Assembly (NCBI RefSeq): GCF_033807575.1
Contig: NC_084728.1
Span: 9,499,451-9,563,450 of the forward strand
Length of the DNA: 64,000 bases
Direction of reading: 5' to 3'
Source: Cydia pomonella
Taxonomy: Eukaryota; Arthropoda; Insecta; Lepidoptera; Tortricidae
Both the position numbers and the translations under genes were made by a program. How positions within the stretch are numbered: the first letter of the stretch is position 1; every line of letters begins with the position of its first letter. This document shows positions 49,622 to 60,432 of the stretch, in pieces. A model generated the notes under the pieces. That model had not been told where the DNA came from. It did not search any database and worked only from the letters and a program-made list of their open reading frames with translations.

Positions 49622-51655
49622 ATTATTATTATCTCTTTATTGATCTTGTGTCTTAGATTAGGCATTTTATAATATGAATATAAAAGTAAAATACAACAAA
49701 TCATACAAAAATAATACAAAATACATATAAACACATTATAAAAAACCTAACCTAGGGTGCCGCCAGCAGCGGGGCAGGGCCCAAGCTGCCGGTGGTCAGG
49801 GCCGCAGAGAGAGGAACCGGCGGACTATCCGCGCCGTGTCCAAGATCACCGCCTTCTGCATCTGACCCTTGATCCAACCACCTAGCAAGAGTCTCTCAAG
49901 GTGTTGGTCGAGACTCTTCGCTATGAGACCATTCGCTGAAACGACTATCGGGACAATGATCGTCGAATCAACATCCCACATGGCGGTTATCTCGTGAGCC
50001 AAGTCTAGGTACTTACTGGACTTGTCCTTCTCGGCTTTCACGAGATTCTCATCATGGGGGATGGTGATGTCGACGAGCACGGCCCGGCGTTGCGATCGAT
50101 CTATTATCACGATGTCAGGCTTATTGGCTACAATAGTCCTGTCAGTGATAATAGATCGATCCCAATAGAGCGTGGCACGACCATTTTCGAGAACTGGCGC
50201 AGGTGAGTACTTGTAGTACGGTACTTCGCGGTCCACAAGGCCGTATAGAAGAGCAAGTTGCTGGTGAATAATCCTGGCTACGAGATTATGTCTGTGCAAG
50301 TACTCGCCGTTAGCAAGATGAGAACAACCGGAAATTATATGCCTGAGTGACTCTCCGGGACGGCGGCATGCCCGACAAATGTCGACCGTACCGTCCTTCA
50401 GGATATATTTCCGATAGTTGTTCGTCATCATCACTTCGTCCGCAATTGCACAGGCAAAACCCTCGGTTTCTCCGAAGAGGTCCCCGAATCGTAACCAGTT
50501 CACCGACGCGAGCAGGTCCACGTCGGGTCCCGTGAGGGCCTTGTAGAACCGCCCGTGTAGCACCTTACTCTCCCATGCCGCCTTGCGATCCGCAGTACTT
50601 AGTACCACAGGTTTGCGCCAGTTCTCGTTTGCCAAGGAGAGCGGCGTGAGGTTCCTGTCTACTGCCACCACATCACGATGCATCCCACACTCGTTGTTAA
50701 GGAAATAATTCCTGAGATTGCACACCTCGCGGTTGTGGAGATCTTTGGCGTTTAGGAAGCCTCGACCTCCACACTTCCGTGGGATGTACAATCTCATAAC
50801 TGACGAGCGTGGGTGTAGCATACGGTGTGTGGTTAGCAGTAGCCGGACCCTCCGATCCAGGGCGTCCAGCTCGGTCTGAGTCCACCTTAGTATGCCAAAG
50901 GAGTATGTGAGCAGGGGCATTACCCAGGCGTTGAAGGCGCGCACTTTGTTGCCTCCTGACAAAAGACTGTTAAGGACTTTTGTGAGCCGACTGAAAAAGC
51001 GTTCCTTCACCGACTGTCTAATACCCTCATCCTCAACACCCAACGACTGTGACATACCAAGGTATTTGTAGGTTTCTGATTCAGAGATAGATCTGAAAGC
51101 CATTGCCTCAGATAGTTGTAAATTTGTTGAATTTACAACCTTCCCCCGCTGTACATGCATAACTGCACATTTATCGACACCAAACTCCATGTTGATGGCA
51201 CTACTGAAGACTTCGGTGGTTTTCAGTAGCTCCAACAAGTCTTGGCTATTTGGTGCAAATAATTTGAGGTCATCCATGTACAGAAGGTGAGAAACGACTT
51301 CACCCTCTCTCCGAAGCCGGCAACCTAGTCCCGAATCCTTCAGCAGGGTGCTGAGGGGATTCAGAGCTAGGCAGAACCACAGGGGACTCAGACTATCACC
51401 CTGGAATATTCCTCGCTCAATCCTTATAAAATCCTGCGGGCCAGGACGGTCATCCCCGCCTCCTGGTTGACGAAGGACTGTGGTCCACTGCCTCATACAC
51501 GCGCTTAGGAAGGCTCTTAAAGCTGTATCAACTTTATACAGCTCTAAGACCCTCCCCAGCCATGAGTGAGGCACCGAATCATAGGCCTTCTTGTAGTCAA
51601 TCCAAGCGGCTGAGAGGGCCCTCTTGTTCCGCCGGATTTGTTGGCAAATGGTCAT
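49622..51655 (-). mobile_element. R4/Dong-like LINE, 5'-truncated, in (TAA)n
   Basis: 3' UTR 49622-49795, coding 49796-51655. Both ends are embedded in TTA/TAA repeats (49616-49640 and 51656-51672). Insertion into (TAA)n microsatellites is known for Dong elements. Four pieces of this family lie within 5 kb. Confidence 0.82.
49796..51655 (-). CDS. R4/Dong-like ORF: partial RT plus restriction-like endonuclease
   Basis: 619 open codons; the N-terminal half of the protein is missing. RT motifs: WIDYKKAYDSVPHSW (~18), GIFQGDSLSPLWFCLALNP (~85), catalytic YMDD in LLYMDDLKLFA (~128). C-terminal: zinc motif CRACRRPGESLRHIISGCSH (~422), then KPDIVIIDRSQRRAVLVDIT (~510), the PD...D core of a restriction-like endonuclease. 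This RT then CCHC then PD-D order defines the R2/R4 group; the MDD catalytic box and the TAA target favour R4/Dong. The absence of stops in 619 codons implies recent insertion. The true start is upstream of the truncation; ATG 51655 is only the first in frame. Confidence 0.88.
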   Translation of the reverse strand: MTICQQIRRNKRALSAAWIDYKKAYDSVPHSWLGRVLELYKVDTALRAFLSACMRQWTTVLRQPGGGDDRPGPQDFIRIERGIFQGDSLSPLWFCLALNPLSTLLKDSGLGCRLRREGEVVSHLLYMDDLKLFAPNSQDLLELLKTTEVFSSAINMEFGVDKCAVMHVQRGKVVNSTNLQLSEAMAFRSISESETYKYLGMSQSLGVEDEGIRQSVKERFFSRLTKVLNSLLSGGNKVRAFNAWVMPLLTYSFGILRWTQTELDALDRRVRLLLTTHRMLHPRSSVMRLYIPRKCGGRGFLNAKDLHNREVCNLRNYFLNNECGMHRDVVAVDRNLTPLSLANENWRKPVVLSTADRKAAWESKVLHGRFYKALTGPDVDLLASVNWLRFGDLFGETEGFACAIADEVMMTNNYRKYILKDGTVDICRACRRPGESLRHIISGCSHLANGEYLHRHNLVARIIHQQLALLYGLVDREVPYYKYSPAPVLENGRATLYWDRSIITDRTIVANKPDIVIIDRSQRRAVLVDITIPHDENLVKAEKDKSSKYLDLAHEITAMWDVDSTIIVPIVVSANGLIAKSLDQHLERLLLGGWIKGQMQKAVILDTARIVRRFLSLRP

Positions 51656-52972
51656 GTTATTATTATTATTATAATCTTTAATTCAGACCAAGGATCCATA
51701 TTTTGTTAGTAATTACATAAAAACATAAAAAAACCATAGAAACTAGTGTTAGTGTATAACATAGAAATAAAAATAATGTTATGTAAGAGCATGGAGCCCA
51801 ATCCACCTCTTCAACACTGGCGAGTCCCAGCGATCAACAACAGCGCACAGGAGCGTGTTGCGGCTGTCGCGTGTGCGCCGCATCATGGAGGCGCAGCGCG
51901 CGCGCATAATGGCGGCGAAACCCGCCGTGCGCGACTCTGCGAACATCGCAGAAGCACTGCAGTAGCGCGGCAGCCGCAACAACGCTCTGTACGCGTTGTT
52001 GTATTGTACTCGCAGGTCGCTGTATGCCTTCTGCGTATAGTTAACCCATAGGCTGCATGTATAGAATGACTGGCAGTAAGCTTTAAATAGTGTAATTTTT
52101 ACTTGCTCAGTACATTTTGCAAACCTACGGGCCAGCATGTTGCATCGGACAGACAGCGCCCTGCGCTCCCGCTCTATATCAGCATTGTCTTTTTGGTCCG
52201 CGGTGACCCAATGACCCAGATACTTGAACTTGTCTACCCTATGTAGTTTTACACCAGTAAGTACAAACTCAGGAGCATCAGTATAACGAATTTTATCTGG
52301 TTTGAACATCATAAACTCACTCTTCTGAGCATTGTATCTGAGTCCGTTGGCCACCGCATAGGACTCACAAATATTGAGCAGTTTCTTCAGTGCGCCACTC
52401 GAGGGGCTCAGCAGCACCATGTCGTCCGCATAACTAATATTATTTACACAGACTCCATTTATATGACAGCCGATACCAGTACTGCTGAGCTCCTCGATCA
52501 GCGCGTTGACGTAAAGGTTGAAGAGCGTGGGAGAGGTTAGCCCCCCCTGCCTCACCCCGCACTCCAACCTGTACTCATCGGAGAAAGAGCGTGCCCATCT
52601 TACACAGTTGCTCTGATTATAATACCAATGCATAAACAAGGATGTTATTTCTCCAGGTACACTAGTTTCCGTCATTAATTTCCTCCATAGTACGTCGTAG
52701 GCAACAAGGTCGAAGGCTTTTGACAAATCAAGGAAGATGGCGAATACTGGTGTCTTTCTACTAGTATAGTACTTCACAGTCTCCTTGAGACACAGGACAG
52801 CACTTTCGCAAGAAAGATTTGGCCTGAAGCCAAACTGCGCGTCGTGGAGTTTAATGTGCTTATCCAAATGCTTACCAAGAAGACTATCAAGCACCTTAGC
52901 AATGACAGTGGCTAGAGAAATTGGTCTATAGTTATTAACATCATCGTTATGACAAGTGTGAATTGTTTAATT
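51656..52972 (-). mobile_element. CR1/Jockey-group LINE, 5'-truncated
   Basis: Coding 51779-52972 and a short 3' UTR (51673-51778) ending in a (TAA)n tail at 51656-51672, which is shared with the edge of the Dong-like element. Confidence 0.75.
51779..52972 (-). CDS. Partial LINE reverse transcriptase
   Basis: 371 codons from the first ATG (52894), but the frame is open upstream to ~52972 and reads TCHNDDVNNYRPISLATVIA before it, a genuine RT motif (NYRPISL), so the coding extends past that ATG. RT boxes: AQFGFRPNLSCESAV, FLDLSKAFDLVAYD, GVRQGGLTSPTLFNLYVNAL, and catalytic YADD in ISYADDMVLLSPS. The thumb region (KYLGHWVTADQ) and C-terminus follow to the stop. The clade looks CR1/Jockey-group; no RNase H. 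5'-truncated with no internal stop. Confidence 0.82.
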
Positions 52973-53033
52973 TGATTTCAAAAGCGTTTTCGGCTAATTG
53001 TTATAGCGGATTATTTTGATGACAGGATTTGAT

Positions 53034-53131
53034 CATCATCGCGTTATCCCGGCATTTTGCTACGGTGCATGGGAGCCTGGGGTCCGCTTGGCAACGAATC
53101 CCTAGAACTGGCGTAGGCACTCATTAATAAT
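53034..53131 (-). repeat. Tail of the tRNA-derived SINE (first family)
   Basis: GTTATCCCGGCATTTTGC, GGAGCCTGGGGTCCGCTTGG and TGGCGTAGGCACT match the 3' body of 17105-17436. Confidence 0.6.
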
Positions 53132-53335
53132 ATTAATAATAAGGCGGTGATCTTGGACACGGTGGGTATTACGACGGTTCGTCTGTCTGCGGCCCTGACC
53201 ACAGGCAGCTTGGGCACTGACCCGCTAGGAATAGAAGCCTATGGAAGAATCTGGTCTTCAACAGAAGAACATGATGTCACGGTCCTCAGCATCGAGGGAC
53301 CGACTGAAGAAGAAGAAAAAAATGTATGAAATATG
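53132..53335 (+). repeat. R4/Dong-like LINE fragment (terminal codons)
   Basis: After AATAATAATAAG, GGCGGTGATCTTGGACACGG and CTGCGGCCCTGACCACAGG match the last ~25 codons and stop of the Dong-like ORF. The downstream sequence diverges from the family 3' UTR. Confidence 0.6.
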
Positions 53336-53339
53336 TTTC

Positions 53340-53475
53340 TCAGTCCTAGTTTTTACAATCATCAAGTCAAACGTAGACGCATAGTTGTGGTTAATATAAT
53401 ATACATCAAATTATGTAAAAATATTTTCCATACTGTCAATATCCAGAGAGGAAAATGGGGACTACGTTTGTATGT
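53340..53475 (+). repeat. Right half of the 31087-31398 MITE
   Basis: TTAATATAATATACATCAAA, then CCAGAGAGGAAAATGGGGAC and TACGTTTGTATG. Confidence 0.6.
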
Positions 53476-53598
53476 AGAAGCAGCCGTCTTCTTTCCTCTT
53501 AATATTCTTATATATTCGCTGTCGAAAAAATTACACCTGCTTTACAAATGGGACTAAAATGATTCTAGCTTTTGCGTAAAGGAGCTGATGCAGTCTGA

Positions 53599-53706
53599 GG
53601 ACCTACCGCGAAACACGTTCGACATGTTGCATCCCTGTCACACTTACGTACGAATTTACAAGTGTGACAGAGAAACAACACGCCGAAAGTGATTCGCGGT
53701 AGGCCC
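53599..53706. mobile_element. 108-bp hairpin MITE, TSD TCTGA
   Basis: GGACCTACCGCGAAACACG at the left, inverted at the right as GATTCGCGGTAGGCCC. TCTGA lies immediately outside both ends (53594-53598, 53707-53711). Confidence 0.75.
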
Positions 53707-53711
53707 TCTGA

Positions 53712-54080
53712 ATCCGAACGTCACAGAGTCGATTTTACTTGAGTCGTGTGAGTGAGAGGTCCGTGCGAGCGAGATGACGTGTGGAAGGTGTAAAGATGAA
53801 CACGAAAGTGACGCGTGTTTTAGTGATGGGAAAGTATCGGGACTTTTGCTAAACTATAAAAAATGTTGTCACAAACAATAACTGATATTGTATTCGTATA
53901 TAAGTAAGCGATATGAGTACTTACCTATCTTTGGATCTGTGTACCCAACCAACCTTTGCTGCATTGCTAGAAATAGCCGTGGCTTATTACCTGATCCCTA
54001 TAAGACAGGTTCACCTAGTTTAGGGCTCAGGACACTATTCCTAGGCTATCTAACAATAGAATACTCCTAAAAATGTGGCA
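53712..54080. other. No recognised gene
   Basis: A 60-codon frame here has no motif. Confidence 0.35.
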
Positions 54081-54212
54081 TTATCTATGAAAAGGGACCT
54101 TATTGTCGATGGCGCTTACGCCGCACTGCGTCGCGCAGCGTTGTATCTGTTTCGGAGCATTGCTTATGACGGCGGAAGGGCCATCGACAATAAGGCCCCT
54201 TTTCATAGATAA
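54081..54212. mobile_element. 132-bp hairpin MITE
   Basis: TTATCTATGAAAAGGGACCT and, inverted, GGCCCCTTTTCATAGATAA; the 33-bp arms extend through TATTGTCGATGGC. The ~65-bp centre is GC-rich (GCGTCGCGCAGCG). Confidence 0.7.
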
Positions 54213-55080
54213 CGTCACAAATGTAATACTCTTCTACTATGTAATGAGCTGCAATTTTGATACCTAATTAATCATTTTTCATTTTTCATTTTCATTTTTT
54301 CATTTAAAATCTTTGCAATAGACGATAGTTTTGTGAATTAATTTATATGTAAATTGCTCATGCTTACATTAAGTTTAGAAATTATATTTTTAGGTTTTCA
54401 TATATATTTTATAAATAGTTTACTTGTTGCTTTTTTGTTAACCTTTATACCTTCAAATCTTATTAATTATTATTAGTACTCTGACAACGGGGACCTTTTA
54501 CATCTCCAAATGTAATGTATTATTAACTAAAGAGACTATATAGTAATTATTTATTTTGAAGATTATTAACAACGTAATTTATAAATGTCGCCATGTATTT
54601 TTTATGCCATCTTATGAATACTTTAAATGTATTTGACTTGTAAAAGAGCCCTTCAGGCCTACTCTGAATCATAATCCGAATACCCTTAGATTTCAAAGTA
54701 ATTCGAAATTACTTGAATATACTTTACATATTTTTACCATTTCTGGGCTCAGTGTATTAAAATAAATGTTGGTTTAAATTTCTTAAAGAGTCAAAAAAAG
54801 CTCGTGACGATATCGATAATTGGGAGAATGTCGAATCGACAACTCGCCCATCCCTAAAGGTCACGGCCCACCGTCTAGAACCCGTTCCGCGGATACATCG
54901 CTAAATAATAATATCCTCGAGGGTTATTCCCATCGCCTTTAAATTCAAAAGCTCATGCAATAATAAATAATGTAATTTTAACTAACTACATTATTACTAC
55001 TATTATTTTTTTATTTCTCTTCTTAGACTGAGGTTTTTTACAATATTATTATAGTTTTATTTTTAGTGTATTAGATATTG
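54213..55080. other. LINE-tail fragment and AT-rich sequence
   Basis: GGGGACCTTTTACATCTCC (54489-54507) is the partner of 29509-29527. Otherwise no feature. Confidence 0.4.
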
Positions 55081-55084
55081 TTTT

Positions 55085-55370
55085 AATACTGAAATATACA
55101 AATTTATTGGGCACAAACGGTACAACAATTCTTACAAATAGTAATATTAATTAATACACTATAAAACTTAAAACCTAAATCTAAAAATAAATAATACTAA
55201 ACTTAAAATAAAATACTAAAAAATATCCCCCTGCGGCATGGTGCCGTAGATACTGGCAGCATTTCCTCGCTGTATTGCAAGACTAATTCTTTGAGCGAGG
55301 AAGCTGCCAGCTCTGCGGTCGCCGGTGACCTCTGCTAACCTTTTTGAAAGGTCCTTAAAGACTTATATAA
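55085..55370 (-). pseudogene. LINE ORF2 C-terminal tail (QRGNAA family) with 3' UTR
   Basis: Minus strand: VFKDLSKRLAEVTGDRRAGS, FLAQRISLAIQRGNAASIYG, TMPQGDIF and a stop at 55216-55218, then an AT-rich 3' UTR with CAATAAA (~55104). Frame intact over ~50 codons but 5'-truncated. Confidence 0.7.
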
Positions 55371-55654
55371 GTAGTATGTATAGTATGTGTGTTTGTGTTT
55401 AATAGTCTCCATATTTAGATCCTTGCACTACCTGTTGACTTTTGTATGAGTTCTACATCTCCTGCTACCTAAAGGTTGTCTGGAAGAGATCGCTTTTTAG
55501 CGATAAGACCGCCTGTTGTTACCTGCTTCTATTTTCCTTTAAAATTGATTTGTAGTTTTACATGTATGTAAAATGTATAATTGTTGGTGCAATAAAGAAT
55601 ATTTACTTATATATTTAAACAGATTGAGTTTACCAAGATTATTAAGTATTCGAT

Positions 55655-55755
55655 TTTTTCTACTCGTCTGTAATGGTTGAATTAAGATTTCGTATACCAG
55701 ACTACAATTGCGTACTTTTAATGTACCCAACTGAACTATAATATTCATTTCGATA
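55655..55755 (+). repeat. Second copy of the 30421-30545 repeat
   Basis: CTACTCGTCTGTAATGGTTG, TTTCGTATACCAGACTAC, TTGCGTACTTTTAATG. Confidence 0.55.
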
Positions 55756-56114
55756 CGCTGTAGTCTACTATAAAAAAATCGTTATAAACTTTTGAGAAAG
55801 TTACATTTTATTCTTCAAATTTTGAGTAGTTTCCTCATGGCTGGTGGAATTTTATTGACTTTTGGTGATTTACTCTGTCAAATAACTTTGACAGTAGAAA
55901 TGGCACAATATTCTCTTCATATATGAAACGAAAACGCTTCGCGCATACATTTTTTAAATTGCTTTTCTCTATTGACGGAAATGGCTTGGCAGAATATATT
56001 TAATAGAATTCAATACAAATAAAAAAATTTAATATTTGGATTTGCTTTGTATGACACCGTGTGAACTGGAAAAGACACGAAACATCAGAAAGTATCAATT
56101 TAATTAAGTATTCA
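55756..56114. other. No recognised feature
   Basis: AT-rich spacer. Confidence 0.35.
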
Positions 56115-56119
56115 AGTAT

Positions 56120-56345
56120 CTTAAAATCGCGAAACGTCTGGTGGACGTAACTGGTGACCGAAGAGCTGGCGGCTTCCTCGCAGAACGTCTGATACGTTAC
56201 GATACAACGAGGAAATGCCGCCAGCATCCTTGGTACAATGCCTCAAGGGCCTATTTTAGATATAAGCTAGTTATAGTAATCATCTGTATATATCCATTAT
56301 GTATATTGTTATTGTAAATAAATATTTTTTTTAGTAGGTATTCAA
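56120..56345 (+). pseudogene. LINE ORF2 C-terminal tail (QRGNAA family), frameshifted
   Basis: KRLVDVTGDRRAGGFLAERL in one frame, then a frameshift before the part encoding the CNEEMPPAS-equivalent region (AACGAGGAAATGCCGCCAGC). 3' UTR to the AATAAATATTTTTTT near 56320. Confidence 0.6.
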
Positions 56346-56488
56346 GTTAATCCATATAAATGATTTTAATTATTTTTAATAATAATAAATCCGTTTGTTT
56401 AAGACAATATGGGTCCAATACAATCGCATTACAATATGAAATAGCAAAATTAAAGATAAATGAAAACAATAAACTCATTTTAAGATTA

Positions 56489-56733
56489 TAGTACGTACTT
56501 TTAGGTATTTAAATAAAAGTAAACAAACAATTTGTACATTTTCGGGTAGTTATAACATTTATTGGTTAACCAACCAAATACAAAACCGCCTGGATCTGTC
56601 ACTGAACGACCTGACTTTAACCTACATTATTTGATCGTGTAGGTAATGTTCTCATCTACCCTCAACTGGCTTAAGGAGTCATTTGAGGGTAGATTTTGTT
56701 TACGTTTATTTAAATACCTAAAAGTACAGACTA
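56489..56733. mobile_element. 245-bp MITE, TSD TA, second copy of 13195-13430
   Basis: TAGTACGTACTTTTAGG at the left, CCTAAAAGTACAGACTA at the right, inner ATTTAAATAAAAGTAAAC and its inverted counterpart. TA at 56487-56488 and 56734-56735. The interior is inverted relative to the first copy. Confidence 0.75.
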
Positions 56734-57069
56734 TAAGTTTCGACTCCTTCAACCTGTCTAGCATTTGGAATACCCACATAAAAACAGTCTGGCATAAAGG
56801 AAATCAACTCGCCTCTGCCCCTCTAAAAAAAGTTCGCTCAATGCCCGGAATTTTTGAATTTGAAATAAGAACGTGAATAGAACGTTGAAAATAGGTTTGT
56901 TTTATGATTCACACTTTGGAATTTGAGGTTTTTGTGTTTATATAGTTTTTGAATGTGTGCTTGAATCTATTTTATTTGATTACTTGAAAGGCTTTCTTTG
57001 TGTGTTTATATTTTTGAAAATACTTCTTGGCTGACGCTTCTCATATGTATAGGTATATTATTTTATTCA
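56734..57069. other. No recognised gene
   Basis: AT- and T-rich; a 76-codon frame across the MITE edge has no motif. Confidence 0.35.
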
Positions 57070-57175
57070 AAGCGCTGGTAGCCTAGCGGTAAGAGCGACT
57101 TGCAATCCAGAGGTCGCGGTTTCAAACCCCGGCTCGTACCAATGAATTTTTGGAACTTATGTACGAAATAGTGTA
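57070..57175 (+). repeat. Head of the tRNA-derived SINE (first family)
   Basis: GCGCTGGTAGCCTAGCGGTA (A-box region) and GGTTTCAAACCCC (B-box region), then CGTACCAATGAATTTTTGG and loss of similarity near ATGTACGAAATA. Confidence 0.75.
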
Positions 57176-58164
57176 GTAAATCTAGCAAGTTGTTGTATGG
57201 AGACCCATGCAATAATTTCTCAGTCCATGAAATTTTGCTTGGTTATTGTATAGTATGAGCCGAAACTAACATATAAATATCCAAAAAAAAAAAAAACCTA
57301 AGTTAGGTATTTATACGTAAAAATATAAATCTGTTTATATGTTTAACCGAGTAATTCCTCTGTCCAAAATTATTTTACCAAATAAGTTATTTGTATCAGT
57401 ATGTAATACTAGAATAAAATCTAAAAATTTTGTCAAACATGAGATTTTTTTTTAATGATAATTCCTTTTTTGACGCTCATTTTCATCGGAAAATTGCTCT
57501 GTCATTTTTTTCTTCTTATATGATCTTAGAATATAATTTGGCGTAGTGGGTAAGAATATCCAAAAAAAATACATACCCAAATGTATGTATTTTACAACTA
57601 TTAAAAACTGAGAGTGGAAAATTTCTCAGCCTGTATTCTTTTAAATATATACTAAATATATACGTATATACTTAAATTCAAAATATCCAAAAGAAATATC
57701 ATCCAGAACACCGAAATTTTTGAAGCGAAGATAAATCCATCCCGCGGTTACGCAATAATGTACCGTCTTCCTTTAGCAGTTAAGTGCAGATTAGTGTCCT
57801 TGTGCTACTTGTACGACCCGACCGCGTGACCCGCAGTCCACACTTAAGAAGGGAGTTGTCGTTGTCACTGATGTGTGAGTCTTTACACTACATTTAGTTA
57901 TTTTTGCGTTTTCTTTGTACCGAATAATATATACTTACGCAGTTTTATATAACATTGATTAGAATAATATCACGCTAAAGACGTTAATAACAACCGACGT
58001 CAAAAACAACTAGGTTCTAGAATTTTTGCCACGTAATAAAGATTACCTATTTACTTATTGTATGCTTATCGTTAATAAATTGCGATATCTTAAAACTTAA
58101 CCATCGAGATCTTTAAAACTACTGAACCAGTTTTGATGAAACTTGTACTATAAGCTGAAAGATA
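57176..58164. other. ~1 kb AT-rich, no gene recognised
   Basis: No repeat partner identified except the short AAAACTACTGAACCAG phrase near 58114. Confidence 0.35.
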
Positions 58165-58305
58165 CTTCATCATCATTATCGTCAGCCTGTTGCAGTCCAC
58201 TGCTGGACATAGGCCTCCCCCAGATGCGCCACAAAGCACGTTTTCCCGTTTTCTGCATCCAGTCCCTGCCAGCTACCTTCTTTAGACGCCCACATAGACT
58301 GACTG
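58165..58305. repeat. RTE-type LINE tail fragment
   Basis: TCATCATCATTATCGTCAGC, then GCAGTCCACTGCTGGACATA and GGCCTCCCCCAGATGCG, a very common insect LINE 3'-end phrase. Confidence 0.55.
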
Positions 58306-59185
58306 AGTTTAAAGGTCCCTTTTTTCAGTTTTTCTTAAATAACTCATAAACGGTGGCCCATAGCAAAAAATGTTCTTTAACGTAAATAATATATATAAAA
58401 TTGCCGAATCGAAAGATTCAGTGCACTTTTTCGCTAGGATCAACATTTAAGAAATATTAAAGCGGGAAAGTTAATTAAAATCAATTTTATGGTCCATTTT
58501 ACTATATTTTCGTGAATAACCCGTAAATAGCAAAAACCTTGTTAAACGTAAATAATTTACACATTTTTTTTACAAAAAAGATTCAGTAAACTTTTTGAGA
58601 GTATCAATATTTAAAAAGATATTAAAGGGGGAAAGTCAATTAAAATCAATTCTAAGGTTCCTTTTCTTTCGTTTTTCGTAAATAATTTGTAAAGTATGAT
58701 CCATAGCAAAAAATCTCTCATACATAAATATTAACCATAATTTTTACTACAAGAAAGATATATGAAACTTTTCGCTAGGATCAACATTTAAAAATATACT
58801 AAAGCGGGAATATTAATACTAATCAATTTTAAAGTCACTTCTTAATTTTTCGTAAATAACTCTTAAACGGCAGCTCATAACAAAACAGGTTCTTATACAT
58901 AAATAATTAACATAATATTTCCTACAAAAAACATACAGACCACTTTTCTCCAGGATCAATATTTAAAACAATATTAAAGGGGGAAAGTAAATCACAAACA
59001 ATTTACAAGTCCCTAATTTTTTTGTTTTTCGTAAATAACTCGTAAACAGTGGCCCAATGCAAAAAAGTTCTTTATACATTAATAATAGAAATGTAATTTT
59101 GTACAACAAAAGTTCCGTAATTTTTTTCGCTAGGATCAATATTTAATGAGATATTAAAATTCATTATCAGTTTCCAGGTCCTTTT

Positions 59186-59395
59186 TAGGGTTCCGTACCC
59201 AAAGGCTAAAACGGGACCCTATTAATAATACTCCGCTGTCCGTCCGTCCGTCTGTCACCAGGCTGTATCTCATGAACCGTGATATACAGTTGAAATTTTC
59301 AAAGATGATGTATTTCTATTGCCGCTATAACAACAAATACTAAAAAGTACGGAACCGTCGGTGGGCGAGTCTGACTCGCACTTGTTGGTTTTTTT
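59186..59395 (+). repeat. GGGTTCCGTA-family repeat, short complete copy in the foldback loop
   Basis: GGGTTCCGTACCCAAAGGC to GTGGGCGAGTCTGACTCGC ACTTG, about 210 bp, with (CCGT) repeats. Its 3' part is duplicated at 60433-60513. Confidence 0.7.
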
Positions 59396-60304
59396 TTAGT
59401 CTGAGGGGCAAAGTTACTTACAATGAATCCTCAGATCTCTTTTTTAGTTTTTCGTAAATAATTTGTAAAGTATTATGACCTATAGCAAAATATATATATA
59501 TATAAACAATTATAATAATTTTTTTTACAAAAGACATGCGGAACATTTTTCCCTAAGATCAATATTTATTAAGGGTTTAAAGCGAGAAACACAAATAATG
59601 TGCAGAATTGATTAAAATTAACTTTCGCGGTTTAATATCTCAATAATATTGATCCTAAAGAAAAAGAATAGAAATCTTTTTTCTAGAAAATTTTATGTTA
59701 AGTATTTATGTTTGAACGTGTTTTGCTACGGGCTACCGTTTACGAGTTACTTACGAAAACTAAAAAGGGTTTTTAAAATTGATTATTATTAACATTCCCG
59801 ATTTAGTATCTTTTTAAATATTCATCCTAGCGAAAAGTGTGCTACATATTTCTTATAGAAAATTTTATGTTACTTATTTATGTAAGAGACATTTTTTTGC
59901 TATGGGTAATACTTTAGAAATTATTTACGAAAACTAAAGAAAAGGAACCTTAGAATTGGTTTAATAAACTTTCCCTCTTTAATATCTTTTTAAATAAGTA
60001 AGTAAGTAAGTAAATATTCTTTTAAATATTGATCCTTTCACAAAGGGTACTGAATCTTTTTTGTAGAAAGTTTTATGTAGATCATTTACATTTTACAGCG
60101 TTTTTTGCTAATTGCCACCGTTTACGAAAATATAGAAAAATGGACCATAAAATTGATTTTATTTAACTTTCCCGCCTAATCTTTAAATAACAAAGTGGAC
60201 TGAATTTTTCTTGTTCGAAATTTTATTTAGATGATTTGCGTGAAAGAACATTTTTTGATATGGGCCACCGTTTAAGAGTTATTTAAGATAAACTAAAAAA
60301 GGGC

Positions 60305-60432
60305 CATTTAGAGCTAGCAGCCGCGTCGATGCAATTGTCTCACGTGCGCTCCGAGCGATATCATTGTCGCTGGTTACGTTTAGAATTATAGTTTGGCATG
60401 CTATGACAGAAATATTTATATTTATATGTATT
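60305..60432 (+). other. Unique segment between duplicated halves of the foldback
   Basis: GCTAGCAGCCGCGTCGATGC and CTCACGTGCGCTCCGAGCG form a GC-richer ~75-bp patch found nowhere else in the window, followed by part of the GGGTTCCGTA family. Confidence 0.5.

Noticed and set aside
57072..57142. tRNA gene
   Set aside because: A and B boxes are present but it is the head of a SINE (same as 17105-17436) and the acceptor arm does not pair.
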